A DNA stretch of 64,000 nucleotides from JANQPX01 sp965222015 (GTDB taxonomy: Bacteria; Pseudomonadota; Alphaproteobacteria; Geminicoccales; Geminicoccaceae), in the NCBI GenBank assembly GCA_965222015.1, contig CBDCTL010000017.1:310001-374000 (forward strand), read 5' to 3'. Below, in pieces: positions 34,913 to 43,632 of this stretch; position 1 is the stretch's first letter, and every line of letters begins with the position of its first letter. Below the pieces are notes generated by a model. The model searched no databases, was not told where the DNA came from, and worked only from the letters and a program-made list of their open reading frames with translations. A program made the position numbers and the translations under genes.

Positions 34913-35599
34913 TCAGATCATCGAGGATGCGGCCATGCCCACGAGGAAGGCCTCGACCTCGCTCTTGGCCAGCTCCGGATTCTCGCCTTTGATCGCCTCG
35001 GCAATTTTGGAGAGGCGGTCGTGGAAATGTTTCCGTACCAAATTGGCGACAGGCGCCTGGTCCATCTCGCCGTCGAAATTGTTGGAGCGTCGGGCGCTGA
35101 CGATCTGCTCGAAGGTCCAGAGCAGAAAGCCGTTGCCGGCTTCCTGGTAGTAGAGGCGCGCAAAGGCATAGATCTCCTCCTTGAAGGCGAGCCAGGTCGG
35201 CACGGCGAGGAGGCGTTCGAGTGCTTCGTCGAGATCGCGGCAGAACGCCTGGGTCGGCGCCTCGGCGGCGCGTGCGGCCACGGTCGGCTCGATCAGGAGC
35301 CGGGCTTCGAGCGTCTCCAGAAAGTCGTGCGAGCGTTCCGGCGACATGTCGACCGCCGCGTCCTTGAGCTCGATGATCTGCGGCGCCCGCTCGGAAAGAT
35401 AGGTGCCGCTGCCGATCCTGCGCTCGACCAGCCCTTCCTTCTGCAGCATCAACAGCGCGTCCCGAACCTGGGTGCGCGAGGCACCCTTCAGTTCCGCGAG
35501 CCTGCGCTCGTTCGGAATGCGCCCGCCGGGCGCGATCTCGCCTGAGCGGATGAGATCGCGGATCTCCTGGTAAACCCTGTCGGTCACTCTTTGCGCCAT
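34913..35599 (-). CDS. GntR/FCD-family transcriptional regulator
   Basis: 228 residues. N-terminal winged helix (about 5-75): VYQEIRDLIRSGEIAPGGRIPNERRL and the recognition region GASRTQVRDALLML; then an all-helical FCD effector domain with metal-ligand histidines around RKHFHDRL. FCD regulators usually sense small acids and repress adjacent catabolic operons. It is divergent from the sugar-type ABC operon at 35865, and palindromes of the expected TGGT-nn-ACCA type lie in between. It is the only transcription factor I find in the window. Confidence 0.92.
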   Translation of the reverse strand: MAQRVTDRVYQEIRDLIRSGEIAPGGRIPNERRLAELKGASRTQVRDALLMLQKEGLVERRIGSGTYLSERAPQIIELKDAAVDMSPERSHDFLETLEARLLIEPTVAARAAEAPTQAFCRDLDEALERLLAVPTWLAFKEEIYAFARLYYQEAGNGFLLWTFEQIVSARRSNNFDGEMDQAPVANLVRKHFHDRLSKIAEAIKGENPELAKSEVEAFLVGMAASSMI

Positions 35600-35628
35600 G
35601 CTCCGCCTTCCGCAAGCCTCGGATCAAG

Positions 35629-35638
35629 TGGTCGACCA
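35629..35638. promoter_or_regulatory. Candidate GntR operator 1
   Basis: TGGTCGACCA, a perfect palindrome in the GntR-FCD style (GT-n-AC core), 30 bases upstream of the GntR start. Flanked by AAG on the left and ATT on the right. Suggests autoregulation. Confidence 0.6.
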
Positions 35639-35750
35639 ATTGCATAGTTGATTGCGATATCCGAGTCTCGGCCAGAATCGGTTGGGAAAGTCGGAATGAT
35701 CATGCTCGCACGTAACCATGCAATGTGTTCCTCCGTATTGCATATTTCCA

Positions 35751-35790
35751 TTGACAAATGGTTGATCACTTGCTGTCAAGTGGTTGACCG
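35751..35790 (+). promoter_or_regulatory. Candidate promoter with two GntR operators upstream of the sugar ABC operon
   Basis: TGGTTGATCA (35759-35768) and TGGTTGACCG (35781-35790) match operator 1 in the core, start 22 bases apart (about two helical turns), and the second shares the flank TCAAG. A TTGACA-like -35 (35751-35756) overlaps the first; a good -10 is not evident. Repressor binding here would block the operon at 35865. Confidence 0.55.
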
Positions 35791-35864
35791 ATGTGCGCCG
35801 CTGAGCGCGCTCGGCGAGCCAATGTCCGGTCAACGGGCTGACAATGAAAGACAAGGAGGCAACG

Positions 35865-37226
35865 ATGACTTCTTCGCGGCGCAATGTGCTCACAGGCGTA
35901 GCGATGCTGACCGCGAGTTCAATCGCGGTGGTGGCGGCCACCCCGGCGATGGCGGAATTCTCCTGGGATCGGCTCTCAGGCCAGTCGATCACCGTGATGA
36001 TGCCCGAGCATCCCGTGACCGACGGCGTCCGCGCCGTGCTCGACCAGTTCGAGGCGGATACCGGCATCGACGTGAACCTGCAGACCATGGCCGAGGATCT
36101 CTATTTCGACCGCATGGAGGTGGCGCTGCGCGGCTCGGACGGCAATGCGCAGATGGACGTCTACTTCCTGCCGATGGATTCGACCGCCTACACCCAGCAT
36201 AGCAACGGTCTCGTGCACTCGCTCCAGGGCTTCATCGACGACCCGGACCTCACGGCCGCGGATTACGACCTCGCCGACATACCCGCAGGCTTCCTCGACT
36301 CGACCAAATATGACATCGACGGCGCTTGGGAGTATCACGGTATTCCGGCTTCCTTCGAGACCTATATCCTGTTCGCCAACATGGATCACGTGAACACCTA
36401 TCTCGACGGTGTGATGCCGGCGACCATGGAGGAGCTGCTCGCCGCCGCTCACAAGATCAAGGAGGAAAGCGGCGGCGCTGTCGCGGGGGCTGTCATGCGC
36501 GGCATCCGCTCGGATACGCTGATCGACACCATCACTGGCATCGTCAACAACTCCGTCGGCGAGGCCGACCGCTCGGCCCCCTACAATGTCTGGTTCGACG
36601 GCGACTGGTCGAAGCCGAAGATGGACGATGCCGACATCCTGCGCGGCCTTGCCAACTACGCCGAGCTGATGAAAGCAGGGCCGGTCAACATCCAGGCGAT
36701 GGACTGGCCGGATGCCTCGCAATATTTCATGGCGGGCGGGGCGGCCTTCTTCATCGACGCCAGCCTGTTCGCGCCCGGCTTCGAGAATGCGGATGAAAGC
36801 CCGATTGCCGGGAGGATCGGTTACTCGGTAATTCCCATCGACAATGACGAGGGCCAGCCCTTTACGGCCCACTGGCAATGGGGCTTCGGCATCCCGGCGA
36901 ACGCAGCGAGCGCCGAGGCGGGATGGATGTTCATCCAATATATGACCAACAAGGACAACGCGGTCGCCATCGGCAAGCTGCATGGCGGCGCTCCCCGACT
37001 CTCGACCTGGGAGGAGGCGGACTATGGTGCGAGCTTCCCGCAGGCTTATGTCGATGCCGTCTCCGCCGCCATGCCGAACTCGCAGACCTCGGTCGTGCAG
37101 CGCGCCGGCTGGGGCGAGTTCGCGCTTCGCATCGTCGACGTGATCCAGGCAATCTATGGCGGCGAGGAGCCTGCGGCCGCGGGGGCTGCGGCGCAGGCCG
37201 ATTTCCAGAAGATGCTCGCCAAATAG
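35865..37226 (+). CDS. Sugar-type ABC transporter binding protein (family 1)
   Basis: 453 residues from ATG 35865 (AAGGAGG at 35853-35859; the ATG at 35844 is less well placed). Tat-like signal SRRNVLTGVAMLTASS ending near TPAMA. Mature protein is a family-1 sugar binding protein with VLDQFEADTGIDVNLQTM, GIPASFETYILFANMD and AGWMFIQYMTNKDNA. It opens an eight-gene operon: SBP, two permeases, Fe-ADH, RidA, ATPase, SDR, Fe-ADH. A repeat hairpin follows its stop. Confidence 0.92.
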   Translation: MTSSRRNVLTGVAMLTASSIAVVAATPAMAEFSWDRLSGQSITVMMPEHPVTDGVRAVLDQFEADTGIDVNLQTMAEDLYFDRMEVALRGSDGNAQMDVYFLPMDSTAYTQHSNGLVHSLQGFIDDPDLTAADYDLADIPAGFLDSTKYDIDGAWEYHGIPASFETYILFANMDHVNTYLDGVMPATMEELLAAAHKIKEESGGAVAGAVMRGIRSDTLIDTITGIVNNSVGEADRSAPYNVWFDGDWSKPKMDDADILRGLANYAELMKAGPVNIQAMDWPDASQYFMAGGAAFFIDASLFAPGFENADESPIAGRIGYSVIPIDNDEGQPFTAHWQWGFGIPANAASAEAGWMFIQYMTNKDNAVAIGKLHGGAPRLSTWEEADYGASFPQAYVDAVSAAMPNSQTSVVQRAGWGEFALRIVDVIQAIYGGEEPAAAGAAAQADFQKMLAK

Positions 37227-37300
37227 TGGTATGACCACGTCATTGGGTTCCCTTCCGCAGTCGCCAAGATCGACGGTTTGCGGCCAAGTCTTGGAATCTT
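37224..37300 (+). repeat. Dispersed intergenic hairpin repeat, copy 2
   Basis: Starts at the TAG stop. GTGGT (37226-37230) pairs with ACCAC (37234-37238) around ATG, followed by GTCATTGGGTT, then GTCGCC and the box TTTGCGGCCAAGTCTTGG (37277-37294). Relative to copy 1 the last stem pair changes from C-G to T-A, keeping the pairing. TGGTATGACCA also resembles a GntR-type operator. Confidence 0.6.
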
Positions 37301-37399
37301 TTGTATCGAACGTACCACTGGACCAATCCGTTCCCCGGGCGACGCCGCCGCCCGGGGACACCCGCTCAAGGGCCGACGTCATCTGACCGGAAGGCATCC

Positions 37400-38278
37400 A
37401 TGGCGCGTACCCTCCATTCCATCGGCAACGCATCGGCCTTCTGGTTCGTCCTGCCCTGTCTTCTGGTGCTGGCGGTCACCTCGCTCTATCCGGTCGGCTT
37501 CGGTCTTGCGATCTCTCTGACCAACTGGAATTGGGGCAACCAGCTCGACTTCGTCGGGTTCGCGAACTACGCCGGTCTTTTGAGCGATCCCGAATTCTGG
37601 ACGGTCATGCGCAATACCATCGTGTTCGCCACGGCCGCCACCGCCATCGAGGTGGGGCTCGGCTTCTATCTCGCCGTCCAGGTCGACAAGCTCGCCATCC
37701 CGACCGATCTGATCCGCGCCGTGCTGATGCTGCCGCTGATGGTCTCCGGCATTGTCGTCGCCCTGATGTCCAAGGTGATGTTCGATCCGTTTCTCGGCAT
37801 CATCAACCACCTGATCGGCGCCTTCGGCCTCGGCCCGTCCGCCTTCTATGGCGCCGCCGCCACCGCCATGCCTTCGATCGTCGCGGTCGACGTCTGGTGG
37901 CAGACCGCCTTCGTCTTCATCATCATGCTCGCCGGTCTCCGCGCCTCGCCGAGCGCTCCGATCGAGGCGGCCAGGGTCGAAGGGGCGGGCGAGTTCACGA
38001 TCTTCTGGAAGATCCGTTTTCCGATGCTGCGCTCGCTCCTGATCACCGTGATCATCATCCGCGCGATCGATACGCTGAAGGTGTTCGACATTGTCTTCGG
38101 CACGACCGGCGGCGGGCCCGGCCTCGCCACCGAGGTGGTGCAGACCTTCGTCTATCGCACCGCGTATAGCTATCAGCAGATCGGCAAGGCAATGGCGACG
38201 ATGATCCTGTTCTCGCTCCTGATCCTCGGGATCTCGCTCGCCTTGCAAGCGCTGCAGCGCCGGGGCGAGGAGGCCTGA
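37400..38278 (+). CDS. Sugar-type ABC transporter permease (MalF/UgpA family)
   Basis: 292 residues, six membrane helices. EAA loop at APIEAARVEGAGEFTIFWKIRFP. ATG 37400 follows GGAAGG. The 173-base gap before it contains the repeat element and no other gene. The stop overlaps the next permease by one base. Confidence 0.9.
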   Translation: MARTLHSIGNASAFWFVLPCLLVLAVTSLYPVGFGLAISLTNWNWGNQLDFVGFANYAGLLSDPEFWTVMRNTIVFATAATAIEVGLGFYLAVQVDKLAIPTDLIRAVLMLPLMVSGIVVALMSKVMFDPFLGIINHLIGAFGLGPSAFYGAAATAMPSIVAVDVWWQTAFVFIIMLAGLRASPSAPIEAARVEGAGEFTIFWKIRFPMLRSLLITVIIIRAIDTLKVFDIVFGTTGGGPGLATEVVQTFVYRTAYSYQQIGKAMATMILFSLLILGISLALQALQRRGEEA

Positions 38279-39132
38279 TGTCGGCGGCGATGACCGGGGC
38301 GGTCGGCCGAGTGAAAAAACGGCTCTCGTATGCTTGGGCTTACATCTTCACCGCAGCGATGGTGCTGTTCAGTCTGTTTCCGGTCTATTGGGTGCTCGCG
38401 ACCTCGCTGAAATCGAAGCGCGACGGGCTTTCGAACCCACCGCTTTGGCTGTTCGATCCGGTCGCTGCAAACTACCTGAAGCTCTGGTCGCACGACACCT
38501 TCAGATACACCTTCCTCAATTCCGTCATCGTCACCAGCCTCGGCATCGCCCTTTCCCTCGCGATCGCGATCCCGACCGCCTATGCGATCGCGCGTCTCAG
38601 GATCAGAGGCCGGAACATCGTCGGCGTCTGGCTGATCCTCGCCTATATGCTGCCGGAATTTCTGTTCGTGCTGCCGATGTTCTCGCTCTATCAGTGGACG
38701 GGGCTGTACGACACCCATGTCGGCCTCGCTTTGATGTACCAGGTGCATGTGCTGCCGCTCTCGATCTGGCTGCTCTCCTCCTTCTTCCGCGAGATCGACC
38801 CGGCGATCGACGAGGCCGCCCGGATCGAGGGATGCTCCAACTGGCAGATCCTGACCCGGATCTACGTGCCCTGCACGCTGCCCGGCCTGGTCGCGACCGC
38901 GATCCTGAACGCCATCTGGATCTGGAACGAGCTCGCGATCGCGCTCGGCCTTACCTTTTCGCGCGCGCAGACGGTGACGCTTGGCGTCACAAGCTTTCGC
39001 GGCTACGCCGCACTCGACTGGGGTGCGATGACCGCCGCCTCGATCATCGCGATCATTCCCATGTTGCTGTTTGCCATCATGGCGCAAAAGCACATCGTCA
39101 AGGGCCTGACCCTCGGCGCCGTCAAAGGATAG
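38278..39132 (+). CDS. Sugar-type ABC transporter permease (MalG/UgpE family)
   Basis: 284 residues, six helices; EAA loop DPAIDEAARIEGCSNWQILTRI and IPTAYAIARLRIRG before it are typical of MalG. Overlaps the upstream stop (TGATG) with GAGGAGG just ahead. Followed after 8 bases by the first iron-type dehydrogenase. Confidence 0.9.
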   Translation: MSAAMTGAVGRVKKRLSYAWAYIFTAAMVLFSLFPVYWVLATSLKSKRDGLSNPPLWLFDPVAANYLKLWSHDTFRYTFLNSVIVTSLGIALSLAIAIPTAYAIARLRIRGRNIVGVWLILAYMLPEFLFVLPMFSLYQWTGLYDTHVGLALMYQVHVLPLSIWLLSSFFREIDPAIDEAARIEGCSNWQILTRIYVPCTLPGLVATAILNAIWIWNELAIALGLTFSRAQTVTLGVTSFRGYAALDWGAMTAASIIAIIPMLLFAIMAQKHIVKGLTLGAVKG

Positions 39133-39140
39133 GGTTTTCG

Positions 39141-40184
39141 ATGCCGTTCAAGGAAGAGGATATTTCTCGGTTCACCACGATCTTCGGCCGCAGCCTCCTG
39201 GCCGAGGTGCCGGGCTTCGTGCTGCCGCCGATCCTGGTCGTGACCATGGGGGATCTCTGGCCGCTCTTCAAAGATCGGCTGCCTGCAGATGTGCAGGTCC
39301 ACGTCGTGCGCTCGATGGAGCGAGAGGCGCTTGAAGCCGAGCTTCCGACGTTCGAAAACATCGCGTCGATCCTCGGGCTTGGCGGCGGGCAGGCGATCGA
39401 CGCCGCCAAATATTTTGCCTGGCGTCTGAACAAACCGCTGTTTCAATATCCGACCTCGCTCTCGGTCGATGCGGTCTTCGGACACCGCGCGGGCGTGCGC
39501 GAGAACGGTATGGTCCGCTATGTCGGCTTCGCAGTGCCGCAATCGGTCTATATCGATCTCGACATCATCGAGGCGGCGCCGCGTGCCCTCAATATCGGCG
39601 GCGTCGGCGACATCTTCTGCTTCATCACCGGGGTGATGGACTGGCGCCATGCCGAGCGCCAGGGAAAGTGCGAGGAGCACTGGCCCTATGACGACAGCCT
39701 CGCCCAAATCTCGCTCGCCAAGGCCGAGGCGGCGCTCAGTGCGCTCGACGACATCCGCGATCTTACGCCCCGTGGCATCCGGCTCATGGTCGACGCGCTC
39801 CAATGGGGAGGTGCATCCTATCACGGCGCCGGCTGGAACCCACGCCATATCGAGGGCGTCGAGCATTTCATTTTCTATGCGCTGGAAGCGCGCACGGGCA
39901 AAAAATTCCTGCACGGCCAGGCGGTCTGCCTCGGCCTGATCCTGGGTGCGATGATGCATGGCGAGCGCGCCCGGGAGCTGCTGCGCGCTGTCGCCTGTCT
40001 CGGAGTCGACATCCGCCCGAGCGCGATGGATATCACTTGGGAGGATGTGTTTGCCGTGATGCACGGCCTTAAGGATTTCGTTGTGCAGGAAAATCTCGCT
40101 TATGGGATCGCCAGCGATTTCACCATGAGCGACGCCTTCCTGAAAGACGCACGCGAAAAAATCGAAGGGGCGTTTGCGGCATGA
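39141..40184 (+). CDS. Iron-containing (group III type) alcohol dehydrogenase-like protein, first of a pair
   Basis: 347 residues. GLGGGQAIDAAKYFAW is the nucleotide-binding glycine motif; the metal ligands fit the Asp in GVGDIF and histidines in HGAGWNPRHIEG and FLHGQAV. The overall look is the dehydroquinate-synthase-like fold of Fe-ADH/glycerol-1-phosphate dehydrogenase relatives. It would oxidise or reduce a polyol or sugar phosphate with NAD(P). A close paralogue is at 42577 in the same operon. The stop overlaps the RidA start (ATGA). Confidence 0.85.
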   Translation: MPFKEEDISRFTTIFGRSLLAEVPGFVLPPILVVTMGDLWPLFKDRLPADVQVHVVRSMEREALEAELPTFENIASILGLGGGQAIDAAKYFAWRLNKPLFQYPTSLSVDAVFGHRAGVRENGMVRYVGFAVPQSVYIDLDIIEAAPRALNIGGVGDIFCFITGVMDWRHAERQGKCEEHWPYDDSLAQISLAKAEAALSALDDIRDLTPRGIRLMVDALQWGGASYHGAGWNPRHIEGVEHFIFYALEARTGKKFLHGQAVCLGLILGAMMHGERARELLRAVACLGVDIRPSAMDITWEDVFAVMHGLKDFVVQENLAYGIASDFTMSDAFLKDAREKIEGAFAA

Positions 40185-40687
40185 CGGCGACGACGTCCGA
40201 GAACGACCTGACACCCGAAGCACGCCTCGCGGCGATGGGGCTCAGCCTGCCTCCCGTACCGGAGCCGGTCGGCCATTTCGATCTCGGCTCGATCGACGGC
40301 ACCACGCTTTATCTCTCCGGGCAGGGTCCCCTCCTGGAGAGCGGCGAGCTCGCGCGCGGCAAGGTCGGCGCTGACGTCACCGTTGACGAGGCGAGGCATC
40401 ACGCCATGCGCACCGGCCTGGTCCTGATCAGCGTGATGAAGACCCTCCTCGGCTCCCTCGACCACGTCGCGCAGATCCACAAGGTGTTCGGCATGGTCAA
40501 CGGCACGGCGGATTTTGCGGACCATCCCAAGGTGATCGACGGCTGCTCCGAACTCTTCGCCCAGGTGTTCGGTGCACAGGGCCGCCACGCGCGCGCCGCC
40601 GTCGGCATGGGCTCGCTGCCCGGCAGCATCACCGTCGAGATCGACGCCGTCGTCTCGATCTCGCCCGACTGGAGGGCGAGCGCATGA
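40181..40687 (+). CDS. RidA/YjgF-family protein
   Basis: 168 residues, the longer RidA subgroup with an N-terminal extension. LYLSGQGPLL, IHKVFGMVNG and GRHARAAVGMGSLPGSITVEID are the family signature; the arginine of HARAAVG is where enamine/imine-deaminating RidA proteins have their essential Arg. Placed between a dehydrogenase and the importer ATPase with ATGA overlaps at both ends, so it belongs to the pathway. It suggests that an imine or enamine arises from an amino sugar or similar substrate; this is inference. Confidence 0.88.
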   Translation: MTATTSENDLTPEARLAAMGLSLPPVPEPVGHFDLGSIDGTTLYLSGQGPLLESGELARGKVGADVTVDEARHHAMRTGLVLISVMKTLLGSLDHVAQIHKVFGMVNGTADFADHPKVIDGCSELFAQVFGAQGRHARAAVGMGSLPGSITVEIDAVVSISPDWRASA

Positions 40688-41748
40688 GCGAGATCCGCTT
40701 CGTCGACGTCGCCAAGCGCTACGGCCGCGACCCCGAGGTCATCCGGGGCCTCGACCTGCATGTCGAGGAGGGGCAGTTCATGGTGCTGGTCGGCCCCTCA
40801 GGCTGCGCCAAGTCCACGACCTTGCGCATGATCGCCGGCCTCGAGACGATCACGTCGGGCGAGCTCCTGATCGACGGGATCAGGGCCAACGACCTCGCGC
40901 CGGCCGAGCGTAACATCTCGATGGTCTTCCAGTCCTACGCGCTGTTTCCCAATATGAGCGTGCGCGAGAATTTGTCGTTCGGCCTCAAGATCCGAAAGAC
41001 CGAACCCGCGACCATCACATCCGAGGTCGAGCGCGTCGCCGAGATGCTCGGGCTTGGTGATCTCCTGGAAAGGAAACCCCGCCAGCTTTCCGGCGGCCAG
41101 GCGCAGCGCGTCGCCCTCGGCCGGGCGATGATCCGGCGGCCGGCGGCCTTTCTGTTTGACGAGCCGCTATCGAACCTGGACGCTGAGCTCAGGGTGCAGA
41201 TGCGCGGCGAGATTTCCCGGATGCAGCGTCAGCTCGGCACGACCACGGTCTACGTCACCCATGACCAGGTCGAGGCCATGACCATGGGGGATCGCATCGC
41301 CGTCATGAACCAGGGCCGGGTCATGCAGGTGGGTGCGCCGATCGAGCTCTATGAGCGCCCGGCGAACGCCTTCGTCGCCGGCTTCATCGGCAGCCCGCGC
41401 ATGAACTTGCTGCCAGCCCGAGACCTGCTTGCCGGTGCGTCCGCTTCCGACCATCGCCTGCCGCCGAGCGCGGATGAGCACACGATCCTCGGTATTCGAC
41501 CGGAACATGTGCTGATCGGCAAGGGCGGTGCGGGCGGCCTCGGGATCGGCTTGGCGCGGGTGGAGCGCATCGAGGATCTCGGCCACGAGGCGCTGGTACA
41601 TCTGACCGCAGCGCAGGATGTCCCGCTCACGGCGCGAGCCAGTGGCGACATCCGAAGCGAGATCGAGGCGGGGCAGGACACGCCGCTCGCCATTCGCGTG
41701 GACAGGCTGCACGCCTTCGACACCGAAACCCGGGAGCGTCTGGCATGA
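40684..41748 (+). CDS. Sugar-type ABC transporter ATPase (MalK/UgpC family)
   Basis: 354 residues: NBD (1-235) and a C-terminal TOBE/regulatory domain (GIRPEHVLIG). Walker A is GPSGCAKST, with Ala replacing the usual Gly before Lys; this variant is known in some UgpC proteins and should still bind ATP. LSGGQAQR signature, LFDEPLSNLDAE Walker B and VTHDQ H-loop are normal. It is separated from its permeases by the dehydrogenase and RidA genes. Confidence 0.92.
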   Translation: MSEIRFVDVAKRYGRDPEVIRGLDLHVEEGQFMVLVGPSGCAKSTTLRMIAGLETITSGELLIDGIRANDLAPAERNISMVFQSYALFPNMSVRENLSFGLKIRKTEPATITSEVERVAEMLGLGDLLERKPRQLSGGQAQRVALGRAMIRRPAAFLFDEPLSNLDAELRVQMRGEISRMQRQLGTTTVYVTHDQVEAMTMGDRIAVMNQGRVMQVGAPIELYERPANAFVAGFIGSPRMNLLPARDLLAGASASDHRLPPSADEHTILGIRPEHVLIGKGGAGGLGIGLARVERIEDLGHEALVHLTAAQDVPLTARASGDIRSEIEAGQDTPLAIRVDRLHAFDTETRERLA

Positions 41749-41772
41749 TGTCCGGTCTCGACGGCGGGGGAC

Positions 41773-42549
41773 ATGGCGATGCTGCTTGAGGGCAAGCGCA
41801 TCCTGATCACCGGTGCCGCCCGCGGTATCGGTCTTGCCGTCGCCCGCGCCTGCCTCGCGCAGGGGAGCGAGGTCCTGGTGACGGATGTCGACGAGGCAGC
41901 CCTCGCCGAGGCCGTGGAGAGTCTGGCTGCTGAAGGATTGTCACCAAGGCAGACGGTCCTCGATGTCACCGACCGCAGCTCGATCGCCAGGGCGCTTGCG
42001 ACAATCGCCGACTGGACCGTGCTCGATGCACTGATCAACAACGCCGCCGTTCTCGACATCAACCATGCCGCGACCGTCGACGAGGCACGTTGGCAGCGGG
42101 TGCTCGACGTCAATCTGACCGGCGCGCTCCGGGTGACCCAGGCGGCGCTGCCGCTGCTGCGCGCCGCCCGCTCGCCCGCGGTGATCAACACCATCTCGAC
42201 CCAGGCGTTTCAGGGCGTGCCCGAGTCGGCCGCCTATGCCACGGCAAAGGGCGGCCTCATGATGCTGACCCGTTCGATGGCGGTCGATTTCGGCGCCGAC
42301 GGCATCCGCGTCAACGCCGTCGCCCCCGGCTTCATCGACACGCGCATGGCGCTGATGGAAAGTGGCACGCATGAGCACCACGTCCCCGCCTTTCGCGAGC
42401 ACTACATCGAAGGTGGACGCATTCCCCTTCGTCGTCCCGGCACGCCCGAGGACTGCGGCGGGGCCTTCGTCTTCCTCGCCTCCGACCTCAGCCTCTACAT
42501 CACCGGCCAGGCGATCGCCGTCGACGGCGGCCTTACCGCGACCTACTGA
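41773..42549 (+). CDS. SDR-family oxidoreductase (plus-strand operon)
   Basis: 258 residues. TGAARGIG cofactor loop, NNAA, and catalytic Ser/Tyr/Lys in STQAFQ and AAYATAKGG; the C-terminus YITGQAIAVDGGLTATY is standard for classical SDRs. ATG 41773 (or 41779) follows GGCGGGGGAC. Probably oxidises a hydroxyl of the imported polyol or sugar. Unlike the minus-strand SDR at 43753 it is part of the importer operon. Confidence 0.88.
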   Translation: MAMLLEGKRILITGAARGIGLAVARACLAQGSEVLVTDVDEAALAEAVESLAAEGLSPRQTVLDVTDRSSIARALATIADWTVLDALINNAAVLDINHAATVDEARWQRVLDVNLTGALRVTQAALPLLRAARSPAVINTISTQAFQGVPESAAYATAKGGLMMLTRSMAVDFGADGIRVNAVAPGFIDTRMALMESGTHEHHVPAFREHYIEGGRIPLRRPGTPEDCGGAFVFLASDLSLYITGQAIAVDGGLTATY

Positions 42550-42576
42550 TTCCTATCCTCGAACCGAGGGCACGAC

Positions 42577-43632
42577 ATGCAGCCAGATGACCCAAAAAGC
42601 GGCCTCTCTTACGGCTTCCCCACCATTTTCGGCCGTGGCCTGCTCGACGAGTTCAAGCATTTCGTCAATCCACCTTTCCTCGTTGTCACCATGGCGGATC
42701 TCTGGCCGATCTTCGGCCATCATTTCGAGGGCGCCGAATGCCGCCCCTATTTCTGCCGCTCGATCGAGCAGGAGGATCTGAACCGGGAAGCGGCCGGCCT
42801 CGGCGAGGTGTGCGCGATCGTCGGGCTCGGTGGCGGGCAGGCGCTGGATGTCGCCAAATATTTCGCCTGGCGCCGCAACCTGCCGCTCTTCCAAGCGCCG
42901 ACCGCTCTCTCGGTCAACGCGGTCTACGGCCAGCGTTCCGGCGTGCGCGAGGGCGGCAAGGTGGTCTATCGCGGCTGGGCGGTGCCGCAGGCGATCTATA
43001 TCGATTACGAGGTGCTTGCCGCTTGCCCGCCAGCACTCAACTGGTCCGGCATCGGCGACGTGCTCTGCTTCCACACCGGCGTGCTCGACTGGCGCTATGC
43101 CGAGCGCGAGGGCAAGATCGAGGCGAAATGGCGCTATGACGATGGACTGGCAAATCAGTCGCTCGCCAAGGTGCGCAGCATCGTCGAGAACGTCGACAAT
43201 ATCCGTGCGATGAACGACCGCGGCATCGAGGCCCTGGTCGACGGCCTCAAATGGGGAACCAGCTATCACGGCGCCGGCTGGTGCCCGCGCCACATCGAAG
43301 GCACCGACCATTTTCTTTTCTATACGCTGGAAAAGCTTACCGGAAAAAAATTCCTGCACGGCCAGCCGGTCGGCCTCGGCGTGATCGTCGGCTCCATGCT
43401 GCACGAGGACGGCTCCGATGAAATGCTCGACACGATCGCCGGCATCGGCCTCGACATCCGCCCCGAAGCCATGGGCCTCACCTGGGATGAGCTGAAGGAA
43501 GGCCTTCGCACCATGCGCGCCTATGTCAGCGAGGTCGGGCTCTGGCATTCCATCGCCCACGACGCACCGATCACCGATGGCTTCATCTCCGATCTGAAGA
43601 AAAGGCTCGACCAGGCCTATGCGCACAAATAG
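42577..43632 (+). CDS. Iron-containing alcohol dehydrogenase-like protein, second of a pair
   Basis: 351 residues, a paralogue of the protein at 39141 with the same blocks: GLGGGQALDVAKYFAW, GIGDVLCFHTG, HGAGWCPRHIEG and FLHGQPVGLG. The metal and NAD motifs are intact in both, so neither copy is an obvious dead subunit. The two could act on successive steps, on epimers, or form a heteromer. ATG 42577. Last gene of the operon. Confidence 0.85.
   Translation: MQPDDPKSGLSYGFPTIFGRGLLDEFKHFVNPPFLVVTMADLWPIFGHHFEGAECRPYFCRSIEQEDLNREAAGLGEVCAIVGLGGGQALDVAKYFAWRRNLPLFQAPTALSVNAVYGQRSGVREGGKVVYRGWAVPQAIYIDYEVLAACPPALNWSGIGDVLCFHTGVLDWRYAEREGKIEAKWRYDDGLANQSLAKVRSIVENVDNIRAMNDRGIEALVDGLKWGTSYHGAGWCPRHIEGTDHFLFYTLEKLTGKKFLHGQPVGLGVIVGSMLHEDGSDEMLDTIAGIGLDIRPEAMGLTWDELKEGLRTMRAYVSEVGLWHSIAHDAPITDGFISDLKKRLDQAYAHK

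Noticed and set aside
34913..35599. The GntR protein as regulator of only the minus-strand amino acid block
   Set aside because: The candidate operators cluster on the side of the plus-strand sugar importer, so restricting it to the minus-strand genes is not supported; control of both is possible.
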